Below, piece by piece: positions 27,796 through 36,547 of a stretch of DNA of 64,000 bases. A program made the translations under genes and the position numbers. The notes under the pieces were generated by a model. The model ran no database searches and was not told where the DNA came from. It saw nothing but the letters and a program-made list of their open reading frames with translations. How positions within the stretch are numbered: the first letter of the stretch is position 1; every line of letters starts with the position of its first letter. The stretch is from Pantoea conspicua (GTDB taxonomy: Bacteria > Pseudomonadota > Gammaproteobacteria > Enterobacterales > Enterobacteriaceae): contig NZ_MLFN01000011.1 in NCBI RefSeq assembly GCF_002095315.1, forward strand, positions 1-64,000. The letters are read 5' to 3'.

Positions 27796-30153
27796 TTACT
27801 TCAGACGGAAAGCGACCACGCTGTCGCCCGCCGTGGTGCCGAGCGAACCGTGTCCGCCTGCCGCAATCACCACATACTGCTTACCATCTTTACCCATAAA
27901 GGTGGATGGCGTGGCCTGTGTGCCTGCGCTCAGTTCGGTCTGCCACAGCAGCTCGCCGGTGGTGCTGTCATAGGCACGGAAGAAGTTATCCGCCGTCGCA
28001 CCGTGGAACACCAGATCGCCCGCGGTCAGTAACGGACCGCCGTGTGCCACCATCCCCATCGGGAAACCGATTGGGAAACGGCCCGGCAGGAAGCTGGTTT
28101 TCAGGTTTTTGGTGTTGCCCACCCGACGCAGCCATTCGGTTTTACCGGTTTTCAGATCGACACCCACCATGCGTCCCCACGGTGGCGCGATGCACGGAAT
28201 ACCCAGGCCGGAAGCCAGCTGCTGGATGTGAATCGCATAATCGCCGTGGAAGTTTTCATTCCAGTACGGCGTGCCGTCCTTGCTGAAGGTACGCTGGGTT
28301 TCGGTTTCCGGCGTGCGCTTGATCAGGGTGTATTTGTAAGCCAGACGGACCGGCGCAGCAATCAGCATCTGACGCTGCGGATCGACGGCCACTGAGCCCC
28401 AGTTGAAGACCCCGATGTTGCCCGGGAAAATCAACGAGCCTTTCTCGGTTGGCGGCGTCCACGGGTTACCGTCATAACGCAGCTCACGGAAACTGGCCCG
28501 GCAGCTCATCTGGTCAAACGGCGTGATCCCCCACATCGACTTTTCAGTCAGCGGCTGCGGGATGAAGTTCAGGCTGGAGACTGGCTGAGTGGCGGCATAC
28601 TGCTCGCCCTTGATGCCGTCAGTCGAGACCTTAACCTGCTCCACCGGATAGATCGGTTCGCCGGTCAGACGGTTCAGCACAAACAGGTTGCCGGTTTTGG
28701 TCGGCAGGATCACCGCCGGTTGTGACTTGCCCTGATAGTCGATATCAATCAGCGAAGGCTGCGAAGGGTTATCACGATCCCACAGGTCATGGTTCGAACT
28801 CTGATAACGCCATTTAAACGCACCGGTTTTCAGATCCAGCGCCACCAGCGCATCGCGGAACTTCTCGGTGTTGCTATTGGGATCACGTTCGATGCCGACT
28901 TCATCCGGCGAGGCGTTGCCAAACGGCACATAGACCAGGCCATTTTTCAGATCAGCACTCAGGGTCGCCCAGGCAACCGGCGTATCCTGCGGATAAGTAG
29001 CTGCCGTATCAAGCGGCGCGGTATTCGCCGGATTCGCCGGATCGAAGTTCCACACCAGACGACCGGTGATCGCATCGTAGGCACGGATCACGCCAGACGG
29101 GTTACCGGTATTGAAACCGTTATCCATCACCGAGCCGCCGACAATCACCAGATTGCCTGCCACCAGCGGTGCCGCGGTCTGCATCAGCGCATGAGGACGC
29201 AGATCGCCCATGTTGGCGCGCAGGTTCACTACACCGTTATCACCGAAATCGGCGCACGCTTTACCGGTATCGGCATCCAGCGCGATCAGGCGGGCATCAG
29301 TGGTGGCGTTGAAGATACGCTTGCGGCAGATCGCCGGCTGTGCGCTGCTCTGCTGCTGCGCCTGCTGACCGGCGTCGAAGTAGCTGACGCCACGGCAGGT
29401 CTGGTGCTGCTGCAGATAGGAGCGGTTTTTATCCGGCGCGGTCTTCCACTTCACCGCACCGGTTTCCGGATCGAGCGCGTGTACTTCGTTATGCGGTGTA
29501 CAGAAGTAGAGCATGCCGTTGGCTTTCAGCGGCGTCGCTTCAAAGGTGTACTCGGTGGCATCATCACCCTGACGCAGATCCCCGGTATGATAGGTCCACG
29601 CCACTTCCAGATCTTTCACGTTATCTTTGGTGATCTGATTCAGCGCCGAGAAGCGCTGGCCGTCTGTGGTTCCGCCGTAGGCGCTCCACTCGTCTGCCGC
29701 GCCATTGCTGGCTGCCGGGGTCCGTGCGTTGTTGATGGTGCCCTGCTGGGGGATCGGATCGTAGAAGCAGAGGCCGATCACCAGCAGCACCATCAGCATG
29801 ACCGTGCTGCCGAGGAAAGGATGGAAGCGGCGCTGCCCCTGATAGAGTGGGCGAACCACCCAAGGCAGGGCCAGCCAGACACCCAGCACGCCAAACAGGT
29901 CACCGCGTGGGATCCACTGCCACTTATCGAAGCCCACTTCCCAGATAATCCAGAACAGGGTGATCCACATCAGCAGCGCATAGAGCATCAGCGCGCTACG
30001 CTTGTTCATAAAGAGCAGGATAGCGCTGAGCAGAACGCCTACGCCCATCAGCGCATAGAATGCACTGCCTCCCACCAGCAGGAGTTGTCCTCCCATGTAA
30101 ATCAGGGCGATAGAAAATATCGCCATGATTACACTGGTAATTTTGTTAATCAT
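27796..30153 (-). CDS. gcd: Membrane-bound PQQ-dependent glucose dehydrogenase
   Basis: A 785-residue quinoprotein, close to E. coli Gcd (796). Five hydrophobic helices fill residues 1-140, then an eight-bladed propeller with tryptophan-rich repeats (DEWSAYGGTTDGQRFS, TAYKTSN-like SSNHDLWDRDNPSQPSL). The enzyme oxidises aldoses to lactones at the periplasmic face and feeds electrons to ubiquinone. The start at 30153 follows GAGG at good spacing. The pqqEF genes at the right end of the window show that the host makes its own PQQ. Confidence 0.95.
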   Translation of the reverse strand: MINKITSVIMAIFSIALIYMGGQLLLVGGSAFYALMGVGVLLSAILLFMNKRSALMLYALLMWITLFWIIWEVGFDKWQWIPRGDLFGVLGVWLALPWVVRPLYQGQRRFHPFLGSTVMLMVLLVIGLCFYDPIPQQGTINNARTPAASNGAADEWSAYGGTTDGQRFSALNQITKDNVKDLEVAWTYHTGDLRQGDDATEYTFEATPLKANGMLYFCTPHNEVHALDPETGAVKWKTAPDKNRSYLQQHQTCRGVSYFDAGQQAQQQSSAQPAICRKRIFNATTDARLIALDADTGKACADFGDNGVVNLRANMGDLRPHALMQTAAPLVAGNLVIVGGSVMDNGFNTGNPSGVIRAYDAITGRLVWNFDPANPANTAPLDTAATYPQDTPVAWATLSADLKNGLVYVPFGNASPDEVGIERDPNSNTEKFRDALVALDLKTGAFKWRYQSSNHDLWDRDNPSQPSLIDIDYQGKSQPAVILPTKTGNLFVLNRLTGEPIYPVEQVKVSTDGIKGEQYAATQPVSSLNFIPQPLTEKSMWGITPFDQMSCRASFRELRYDGNPWTPPTEKGSLIFPGNIGVFNWGSVAVDPQRQMLIAAPVRLAYKYTLIKRTPETETQRTFSKDGTPYWNENFHGDYAIHIQQLASGLGIPCIAPPWGRMVGVDLKTGKTEWLRRVGNTKNLKTSFLPGRFPIGFPMGMVAHGGPLLTAGDLVFHGATADNFFRAYDSTTGELLWQTELSAGTQATPSTFMGKDGKQYVVIAAGGHGSLGTTAGDSVVAFRLK

Positions 30154-30841
30154 GATCCATCCTCGGGTCATTAGCGGTGGTAGAAAATCAAATTTGAAAA
30201 CATAAAATCAACGGGATTTTAACTAACGTAAGAAATATGTAAAAACATGTCGAAAGGTAAGACATTAGACAGCCTTATTAATCCCCCTCTCCGTAAGAGC
30301 GTAACGGCAGGTTTTTTTACTTTCCGAAGCGGCAATTACGCGACTTCCATCACAAAAAATTAATCATTGGGCAAAACAAACCGCACCTTTTGTTCAAAGG
30401 TGTGGATTAAACAGACAAATTCTGCTTCAGCAAATCCCGTCCGGGGGCGATCCGGCTGTGACAGTGAATGTCAAAAATTAATAATCAGTGCCCTGCCGTA
30501 CGGCTGTAATAAATCTTATGCCGCTGCGGGAATATCCAATGCGAGTTTTACGTAATGTAAAATGATTCTGAAAAATAATTCCTCCGCACAACCGGTTAGC
30601 CCCTGGTCGTTTCGTCTTGATTAATTTCATTCCGACGTTTTACAACTCACAATCTTTTTACATCCTCTCCCGAAATCCCGGAAAAACATTAATTACCCTG
30701 TTAAATATAACGTGTTTAAACGCTTTAAGATATTCCTCAGCCTGGCAGCTCTTTATGATGTGATATAAATAGAAACACATCCCCCTTCTTCTCTGCGGGC
30801 GCAGCAGGCTTTGCGTGGCAGGATAAACAGGCAGGCTAATC
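30154..30841. other. Divergent intergenic region of gcd and the glycosyltransferase
   Basis: About 690 AT-rich bases with no supported gene: a 61-codon minus-strand frame at 30658-30843 and a 62-codon plus-strand frame at 30367 lack motifs. It must hold the promoters of gcd and of the glycosyltransferase. I could not identify a known operator. Confidence 0.5.
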
Positions 30842-31822
30842 ATGTCCGCACTACACGCTATCTATCGTAAATTTCGTTTCCCGTTTAAATTAATCAATGC
30901 GGCGATCCGTTATCCGGCGGCGCAGGCGCAGGTTAAACGTTATTCGGTGATGTCGATTGAAGAGACTATCGATCTGTTATTAGCGAACCCGCAATTATCG
31001 CTGGCACGCTACGGGGATGGTGAACTGGAGATGACCTACTATAAAAATATAGGTTTTCAGCCTTTTAACCCGCAGCTTTCGGCCAGGCTGAAAGCGCTGC
31101 TGCAACAGGGACCGCAGGCAAATCCTCACTGTCTGCTCTGCCTGCCGGATGCCTTTCGCACCACGCGAAATATGCGTTCAGGTTCGGCACTGTTCTGGTT
31201 CTTTCACAAGTCATTTTATTTTAAATATTATGCTTCTCTGCTCAATTCTCAGTACCAGTATGGTAATACCTCTGTCACCCGTCCTTATCACGATTATAAA
31301 ACTAAACAATTGTCCCAGACGATATTTGATAAATTTAAGCAACTCTATAAAGACCAGCGGCTGTTAATTGTGGAGGGCAGCGGAACGCGGCTGGGATTAG
31401 GCAATGATTTACTGGCAGATGCGCGCGAAGTTAAACGCATCACCACGCTCAACCGTAATGCCTTTTCGGTTTATGACCGTTTATTCGCCGCGATATTAGC
31501 GCACGCCTCTGATTATGATCTGGTCTTAATTTCATTAGGTCCCACCGCAACGGTACTGGCCTATGATCTGAGCCAGCATGGCATTCGCTGTATTGATAGT
31601 GGTCACGTTGATATTGAATATGAATGGATGCTGGCCAGTGCCACCACAAAAATGAAAGTGGCGGGTAAAAACGTTAATGAAGCGGGTGTGCTGCTCAGTG
31701 AACAGAGTGCAGTAGCCGATGCCGGTTATCAGATGCAGGTGCTGCAACATGTCGGCGAAACGGCCGAACCCCCGGTAGTTCCGCTGCCCCCGGACCCGCT
31801 GGCGCAGCACAGCGCGGCCTGA
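30842..31822 (+). CDS. GT-D-fold glycosyltransferase domain protein
   Basis: A 326-residue protein. After MSIEETIDLLL comes LARYGDGELEMTYYKNIGFQ, the DGE-type metal/nucleotide-sugar motif of the GT-D fold (formerly DUF1792). Further family-like segments are LIVEGSGTRLGLGNDLL and DLVLISLGPTATVLAYDL. GT-D enzymes were described as glucosyltransferases acting on glycoproteins. The last 40 residues are proline- and alanine-rich. It is not in a polysaccharide cluster, so acceptor and role are unknown. AGG six bases before the ATG supports the start. Confidence 0.8.
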   Translation: MSALHAIYRKFRFPFKLINAAIRYPAAQAQVKRYSVMSIEETIDLLLANPQLSLARYGDGELEMTYYKNIGFQPFNPQLSARLKALLQQGPQANPHCLLCLPDAFRTTRNMRSGSALFWFFHKSFYFKYYASLLNSQYQYGNTSVTRPYHDYKTKQLSQTIFDKFKQLYKDQRLLIVEGSGTRLGLGNDLLADAREVKRITTLNRNAFSVYDRLFAAILAHASDYDLVLISLGPTATVLAYDLSQHGIRCIDSGHVDIEYEWMLASATTKMKVAGKNVNEAGVLLSEQSAVADAGYQMQVLQHVGETAEPPVVPLPPDPLAQHSAA

Positions 31823-32035
31823 TGGTTTGCCCTGCGCTCCCTGTTTTCAGGCAGCCACTGCACCGGATGGATGCGCAGGCGAATAATTAGCCGGGTAATT
31901 CTCCATGCCGGCTATCCGATGCGGCAGCGGGAAACGTCCGTCGTCGCGGGCAATCCGGTCCTTTTTCCCCTTTCCGCCATTTCCGGCACTTATTTTGCTT
32001 CATCGATCCTGTTATCCCCATTCAGGAGAAGTGAG

Positions 32036-33361
32036 ATGAAGGCCAGCCGTTACCGTTACACGATATTTTCACTGTTGTTCCTGATCGCCCTGATCAACTA
32101 CATCGACCGCGGCGCGCTCTCGTTTGCCGCCAATGCAATTGCCACAGAGTATCACTTCAGTAAAGTTCAGCTGGGCGCAGTGCTGGGCTACTTTGGCTTC
32201 GGCTATCTGTTTGGTTCGCTGTGCGGCGGCTTTCTTGCCGATCGCATCGGCACCAAAAAAGTGTGGTTAATGGCAGGCGTACTCTGGTCACTGCTGGAGA
32301 TTGCCACTGCCTGGGCCGGTGAGCTGGGCATAGCGCTGTTTGGCGGTTCCGCCATTATGGGGTTTGCCGCCCTGCGCATCCTGTTCGGCTTCTCGGAAGG
32401 CCCCGCCTATGCGCTGATGAACAAGGCGATTGCCCACTGGGCACCGGATAACGAGCGTGGCTTTGCGCTTGGCATTGGTCTGCTCTCTACTCAGGTCGGC
32501 GCACTGCTGACTGCGCCGATTGCGGTCGGGTTGCTGCTGCTGACCGGTGACTGGCGCATGATGTTTATCCTGCTCGGCGTTTTTTCGCTGCTGGCGATGA
32601 TGCTGTTTGCCCGTACCTTCAGTGACGGCCCGGAGAGCAGCCCTGCCACCAGCGCAGCAGAACGCAGCCTGATCCGCGACGGCCAGCGCCAGCGCACCAC
32701 CGATGGCGTGGCGCTGCCGTGGTGGCGCTTCTTCACCAGCCGCACGCTGGTGTGCAACGCGCTGGGCTATTTCTCCTTCCTCTACATCACCTTTACCCTG
32801 GTGACGTGGATGCCGAAATACCTGCAGGACAATTTCCATTACGATCTGCATTCGCTGTGGTACGTGGCGATGATTCCGTGGAGCGGTGCCTGCCTGACCG
32901 TGCTGCTGGGCGGACGCATCGCTGATATCCTGCTGGCCCGCTTTAACAACCTGCGGCTGGCGCGTAATCTGTTTGCTGCCGTGACGCTGTGCGGTACCGC
33001 CTGCTGTTTTATGGCGATCCCCTACGTGTCGTCAGCTGCCGGAATTATTGCTCTGATGACGCTGGGTAACGCCCTCAATGCGCTGGTGAATAATGTCTAC
33101 TGGTCAGTGGTGATTGACGTGACACCCAAAGCCTCGGTCGGAACCTACAGCGGCATGACGCTGGCGATCGCCAACCTGGCGGCAATTATCTCGCCAATGC
33201 TGTGCGGCTGGCTGGCAGAATATTATGGTTATAACGCGATGTTCACCGTCACCGCGTTGATCGCCTTTGGCAGTATGCTGGCGATGACCCTGCTGCAGCC
33301 GGAGAAAACGCTGGTGGCGGAGACCCCGTCATCTGAGGTGGCGGAAACCTCCGCCGCCTGA
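32036..33361 (+). CDS. MFS transporter, anion:cation symporter (ACS) family
   Basis: A 441-residue, 12-helix transporter. INYIDRGALSFAANAIATEY at the start is the hallmark of the ACS/phthalate-permease family, which imports sugar acids such as glucarate, galactonate and hexuronates. The start at 32036 follows CAGGAGAAGTGAG; the longer frame back to 31871 is not needed. The substrate is unknown; the enolase-superfamily enzyme at 38 kb could act on a sugar acid but is not adjacent. Confidence 0.9.
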   Translation: MKASRYRYTIFSLLFLIALINYIDRGALSFAANAIATEYHFSKVQLGAVLGYFGFGYLFGSLCGGFLADRIGTKKVWLMAGVLWSLLEIATAWAGELGIALFGGSAIMGFAALRILFGFSEGPAYALMNKAIAHWAPDNERGFALGIGLLSTQVGALLTAPIAVGLLLLTGDWRMMFILLGVFSLLAMMLFARTFSDGPESSPATSAAERSLIRDGQRQRTTDGVALPWWRFFTSRTLVCNALGYFSFLYITFTLVTWMPKYLQDNFHYDLHSLWYVAMIPWSGACLTVLLGGRIADILLARFNNLRLARNLFAAVTLCGTACCFMAIPYVSSAAGIIALMTLGNALNALVNNVYWSVVIDVTPKASVGTYSGMTLAIANLAAIISPMLCGWLAEYYGYNAMFTVTALIAFGSMLAMTLLQPEKTLVAETPSSEVAETSAA

Positions 33362-33393
33362 CAGGTCGCCTCTCCGCTTAACCCCGGGGGGCG

Positions 33394-34047
33394 CTATGTT
33401 GATCTGATGGCTGATCGGAGGTCGTGACGCTGGCAAAACTGTTCAATATCGCCGTGCTGAAAGTCCGCCAGGTTGGCCAGCAGTTTCTCCAGCGGCCAGT
33501 CCCACCAGGCAATACGTTGCAGGCTGGCCGCAATCGCCGGGGTAAACCGCACCCGCAGAGGTTTCGCCGGCACGCCACCCACCACGCTGTAAGGCGCCAC
33601 ATCTTTGGTCACTACCGCGCCCGCGGCCAGTACCGCACCATCGCCAATGGTCACGCCCGGCAGCACGATCACCCCGTGACCTATCCAGACATCATGACCG
33701 ATGATCACCCGATCGGCCCGACGCGCAGCGAAGAAGCCGTGATCGCGCGTGGCGTCTGTGTGGTAATACTCCGGGCAGTAGGTGAAACGATGCTGTGAGG
33801 CGCGGTTCATCGGATGATTGGGTGCCCCGATGCGCACCTGATTGGCGATGGCGCAGAAGCGGCCAATCTGGGTATCGGCGATGCTGCAATGCTCCCCGAC
33901 GTAAGAGAAGTCACCCAGATCGCAATATTCCAGCGTCGAATGCGCCAGAATTTCACACTGCTGACCGATGCGGGTTTCACGCATACGCACACTCTCATCA
34001 ATCCGGGTGTGCTGGAGTCTGGCGGGCATAACGGCGGCAACTGACAT
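33394..34047 (-). CDS. Hexapeptide-repeat acetyltransferase (DapH/phosphonate-metabolism type)
   Basis: A 217-residue left-handed beta-helix protein. Hexapeptide repeats cover about residues 15-60 ([20 protein letters not shown]) and the acetyl-CoA region is [20 protein letters not shown]. The [19 protein letters not shown] segment is characteristic of the chloramphenicol-acetyltransferase-like group found in phosphonate operons (phn_thr family). No phn genes are near. The start at 34047 follows GGGAG. Small-molecule O- or N-acetylation is likely. Confidence 0.82.
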   Translation of the reverse strand: MSVAAVMPARLQHTRIDESVRMRETRIGQQCEILAHSTLEYCDLGDFSYVGEHCSIADTQIGRFCAIANQVRIGAPNHPMNRASQHRFTYCPEYYHTDATRDHGFFAARRADRVIIGHDVWIGHGVIVLPGVTIGDGAVLAAGAVVTKDVAPYSVVGGVPAKPLRVRFTPAIAASLQRIAWWDWPLEKLLANLADFQHGDIEQFCQRHDLRSAIRST

Positions 34048-34134
34048 AATGCTCCCGAGGGTAAAAGGCGACACCAGGCTGGCGTCACGCTGCCGCACTA
34101 CAATATCCGGCCAGCATGACAGCCAATTGACAGC

Positions 34135-34163
34135 GAAAAAAGGCGGAGTGGTTAGCTCCGCCT
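34135..34163 (-). terminator. Terminator of the toxin-like transcript
   Basis: On the minus strand AGGCGGAG, a 7-base loop and CTCCGCCT are followed by TTTTTT. It lies 16 bases past the stop of the 29-codon peptide gene and closes that transcript. Confidence 0.8.
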
Positions 34164-34178
34164 TGTTTCAAGTTCCGG

Positions 34179-34268
34179 TTAACCTGCGTGACCGGTCAGT
34201 TGCATAAGGGCAACGATGATCTGCAAGATGACCCGGATGAGATCCAGAATCAGCTTAGTCAGTTCCAT
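34179..34268 (-). CDS. 29-residue hydrophobic peptide, probable type I toxin (TisB/ZorO-like)
   Basis: The minus strand holds ATG (34268-34266) to TAA (34181-34179), 29 codons, after AAAGGAGAAGGAAAG, a strong ribosome binding site. The peptide opens MELTKLILDLIRVILQII and goes on VALMQ, one amphipathic membrane helix with Lys, Asp and Arg on one side. TisB and ZorO are also 29 residues with the same character. Those peptides insert in the inner membrane and dissipate the proton motive force under SOS stress. The long leader, the antisense RNA gene and the LexA-like box upstream support this reading. No sequence search was run; a harmless small membrane protein cannot be excluded. Confidence 0.78.
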   Translation of the reverse strand: MELTKLILDLIRVILQIIVALMQLTGHAG

Positions 34269-34347
34269 CACTTTCCTTCTCCTTTAACAGGAGCGCGCTG
34301 TTCGGCAACCGAGGCTTTGACTCTACCCGCCGGGCGCCTAAGCACAT

Positions 34348-34367
34348 CTTTGTGGAGAGGGCTGAGC
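34348..34367 (-). promoter_or_regulatory. Antisense target site in the toxin leader
   Basis: Read on the + strand, CTTTGTGGAGAGGGCTGAGC here matches the small RNA segment at 34543-34562 in 18 of 20 positions. The leftward mRNA therefore carries the complement, 80-99 nt before the peptide start. In tisB and zorO the antitoxin RNA pairs at a similar distance and blocks ribosome standby. Confidence 0.75.
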
Positions 34368-34478
34368 GGCACTCATGGTTAAAGCCACAGGCCAGCACCA
34401 CCTGATGCCTGCCGGGATTTTAGAAACCGTGCCCCTGGGAGCGGCCAGTCGACAATGAGGCTTTGCTCAACACCCAAC

Positions 34479-34498
34479 ACATGTATAAACATACAGTA
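34479..34498. promoter_or_regulatory. LexA-like box in the toxin promoter region
   Basis: On the minus strand the site reads TACTGTATGTTTATACATGT, 15 of 20 matches to the enterobacterial LexA consensus TACTG(TA)5CAGTA. The left half-site CTGT is perfect, while the right reads ACAT instead of ACAG. It lies about 210 bases upstream of the peptide start, where a promoter is needed. Confidence 0.5.
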
Positions 34499-34510
34499 TT
34501 TTAGCGAAAC

Positions 34511-34539
34511 TTGAAATCCTTAGCCGCACATTTTACAAT
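34511..34539 (+). promoter_or_regulatory. Sigma-70 promoter of the antitoxin-like small RNA
   Basis: TTGAAA (34511-34516) and TACAAT (34534-34539) are separated by 17 bases; each box matches the consensus in five of six positions. Transcription would begin near 34546, at the segment complementary to the toxin leader. Confidence 0.75.
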
Positions 34540-34545
34540 CTGCTG

Positions 34546-34640
34546 TGTGGAGAGTGCTGAGCACCTCGTTCGCAGCGCGGTTACCAGCCGGGTGGCGAAC
34601 AAAAAAATAAAGGATTTGGCATCATGCCAAATCCTTTTTT
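34546..34640 (+). ncRNA. Antitoxin-like small RNA (IstR/OrzO-like architecture)
   Basis: A predicted transcript of about 95 nt divergent from the peptide gene. Its 5' end (GUGUGGAGAGUGCUGAGC) is complementary to the toxin leader. A middle hairpin is closed by GTTCGC and GCGAAC (34569-34600), and a terminator hairpin AAGGATTTGGC/GCCAAATCCTT followed by eight T ends it. There is no open frame of note. By analogy with IstR and OrzO it would repress toxin translation in unstressed cells through pairing and RNase III. No expression data are available. Confidence 0.72.
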
Positions 34641-34641
34641 T
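34610..34641. terminator. Bidirectional terminator shared by the small RNA and the PQQ-type dehydrogenase gene
   Basis: AAGGATTTGGC pairs with GCCAAATCCTT. A T run follows on the plus strand for the small RNA, and TTTATTTTTTTG follows on the minus strand for the leftward dehydrogenase gene, whose stop is at 34661. Confidence 0.85.
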
Positions 34642-34660
34642 TATGCCCGTCATAAACCTA

Positions 34661-35962
34661 TTAATTGGCGGCGCTGATCCGCCAGACGGTATTGCCGGCG
34701 TCATCGGCGATTAACACGCCGCCCTGCTGGTCGCTGGCCAGGCCAACCGGCAGACCCCGCACCTGCTTCTCATCCTCCGTCAGGAAGCCGGATACCACCG
34801 TTTGTGGCTGTCCGACCGGTTTGCCGTTTTCAAACTTCACCCAGACCACTTTATAGCCGTTGAGCGGCGTGCGGTTCCAGCTACCGTGTTCGCTGATAAA
34901 GGCGCCACCGCGATACTGCGGCATGTTATCTGCGCTGTAAAACAGCAGTCCCAGCGGTGCAACGTGCGAACTCAGCGCGTAATCCGGCTTTATCGCCTTC
35001 TCAACCAGGTCAGGACGCTGCGGTTCGGCACGGCTATCAACATGCTGACCAAAGTAGCTGTAGGGCCAGCCATAAAAGCCCTTGTCCTGTACCGAGGTCA
35101 GATAGTCCGGCACCAGATCGGAACCAATTTCATCACGCTCGTTAACGATGGCCCACAGTTTGCCGCTCTGCGGTTCCCACTGTAAGCCGGTCGGATTGCG
35201 CAATCCGCTGGCGTAGATACGGCTGGCCCCGCTGGCGGCGTCCACTTCCAGTACCGCCGCGCGCCGGTATTCCGCCCCAATGCCATTTTCGGTGACGTTA
35301 CTGTTCGAGCCGACGCCGACATAAAGTTTGCTGCCATCCGGGCTGGCTAACAGCGATTTGGTCCAGTGGTGGTTAATCGGGCCGCCCGGCAGCTCGGTCA
35401 CCTCTTCTGGCGGCGTGCGAATCTCCGTTTGCCCTTCCTGATACGGGAATTTCACCAGACTATCGGCATTGGCAACGTAGAGCGTGTTACCAATCAGCTG
35501 CATACCAAACGGCGAATGCAGATTTTCGATAAAGCGGTGCTGCTCCCATTTCCCGTTGACGTTACGCAGCAGCGTAATGCGATTCCCGCCGGCACCGCCT
35601 TTGCCTGACGCCTTCTGCACGATGCCCATAATCAGCTGCTTGGGACGGGTGGTCGGCTTGGGCGGTCCGTTTGATTCTGCCACCAGCACATCATTATTCG
35701 GTAGCACGTAAACCTGGCGTGGGTGCTGCAGATTCTCCGCGATTTTCTCGATTTTCAGCCCCTGCGCCACTTTTGGCATCTCGCCCGCTTTCCACGGTGT
35801 CCCTTCCGGCACCTGCATGGGCGGCATAAAGAAATTCTGCGCCTGCGGCAGTTCCGGGTTGGGTCCAATCTGTTTTTGCGGATCGACCAGCGCACCATCA
35901 TCACAGCCGGCCAGCAGAGCCGTCAGGGTGAGCGCCAGTAAGGATTTATGCTGCATTTTCAT
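34661..35962 (-). CDS. PQQ-type soluble sugar (sorbosone) dehydrogenase, lipoprotein
   Basis: A 433-residue protein with a lipoprotein signal: the lipobox ending LLAGC places Cys19 as the acylated residue. The body is a six-bladed propeller of the GSDH/sorbosone dehydrogenase type, with LQHPRQVYVLPNNDVLVAES, GPINHHWTKSLLASPDGSKL and ASGLRNPTGLQWEPQSGKLW; the His-His pair and Arg fit PQQ and calcium binding. It would oxidise an aldose or related sugar in the periplasm. AAGGAGGAGCC precedes the start. It is preceded in the operon, 12 bases upstream, by the DUF2231-like membrane protein. Confidence 0.85.
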   Translation of the reverse strand: MKMQHKSLLALTLTALLAGCDDGALVDPQKQIGPNPELPQAQNFFMPPMQVPEGTPWKAGEMPKVAQGLKIEKIAENLQHPRQVYVLPNNDVLVAESNGPPKPTTRPKQLIMGIVQKASGKGGAGGNRITLLRNVNGKWEQHRFIENLHSPFGMQLIGNTLYVANADSLVKFPYQEGQTEIRTPPEEVTELPGGPINHHWTKSLLASPDGSKLYVGVGSNSNVTENGIGAEYRRAAVLEVDAASGASRIYASGLRNPTGLQWEPQSGKLWAIVNERDEIGSDLVPDYLTSVQDKGFYGWPYSYFGQHVDSRAEPQRPDLVEKAIKPDYALSSHVAPLGLLFYSADNMPQYRGGAFISEHGSWNRTPLNGYKVVWVKFENGKPVGQPQTVVSGFLTEDEKQVRGLPVGLASDQQGGVLIADDAGNTVWRISAAN

Positions 35963-35974
35963 GGTGGCTCCTCC

Positions 35975-36382
35975 TTAAGCGCTACGCTGACGTAACGCAA
36001 GTTGCACATTCGCCAGCAGCAGCAACGCCACCACCAGCGTGGAAAGCGTTACACCAAGCGGTATCACGGCGGCGGCATCGCGGCTGTGGATAAACGCATT
36101 AACGATGGCAATGACGATCGCCGCCAGCCATAGCCAGAAATGGCTCTTTTCTGCGCTGTCGCTGCCGCGAAACAGATAAACCAGCGCGATGAGTCGTGGC
36201 ACAATCGCCAGCATCAGTCCCAGCGCGATCAGCCAGCCAGCCGCATCGGTCCAGAACAGCACAAAGGTCTGGCTATAGAGGATGTCAAACAGCCAGGCGG
36301 CGACAAAAAAGCCCAGCGGCACCGGCTCCAGCAGAGCGTACAGCGTCACGGCGAACGCCGATCTTCCCGAGGTATTGCGCAT
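35975..36382 (-). CDS. DUF2231-like inner-membrane protein
   Basis: A 135-residue protein with four predicted membrane helices (YALLEPVPLGFFVAAWLFDI and three later segments). Small membrane proteins of this DUF2231-like kind are often encoded beside sorbosone-type dehydrogenases and may pass electrons from them or anchor a complex (inference). The start at 36382 is preferred to upstream ATGs because GGAGA lies five bases before it. Confidence 0.78.
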   Translation of the reverse strand: MRNTSGRSAFAVTLYALLEPVPLGFFVAAWLFDILYSQTFVLFWTDAAGWLIALGLMLAIVPRLIALVYLFRGSDSAEKSHFWLWLAAIVIAIVNAFIHSRDAAAVIPLGVTLSTLVVALLLLANVQLALRQRSA

Positions 36383-36517
36383 GTTTCTCTCCATTTTAGC
36401 GATGAAAGCGGATCGGTCCAGCGGTGAAGCTGCCGGCAACAACCGATCTCGCGCCTGTAAAAGATTAGTAAACATGAAGAAAAGCGAAGGGTTAATTCAA
36501 CAGGAAGTGAAATTCAG

Positions 36518-36541
36518 GGCGGTGACAGCAAGGTCACCGCC
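36518..36541 (-). terminator. Hairpin after the iron-type binding protein gene
   Basis: GGCGGTGAC and its inverse GTCACCGCC form a 9-bp stem seven bases past the stop of the leftward gene. The T-rich tail is weak. Confidence 0.45.
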
Positions 36542-36547
36542 AGGGGA

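Noticed and set aside
28789-30174. 461-codon plus-strand frame opposite gcd
   Set aside because: It is the antisense shadow of gcd, with no motifs, RBS or sensible composition; gcd on the minus strand is fully conserved.
34188-34382. 64-codon plus-strand frame over the toxin leader
   Set aside because: It has no RBS and runs antisense to the 29-codon peptide, which has a strong RBS, helix pattern and terminator.
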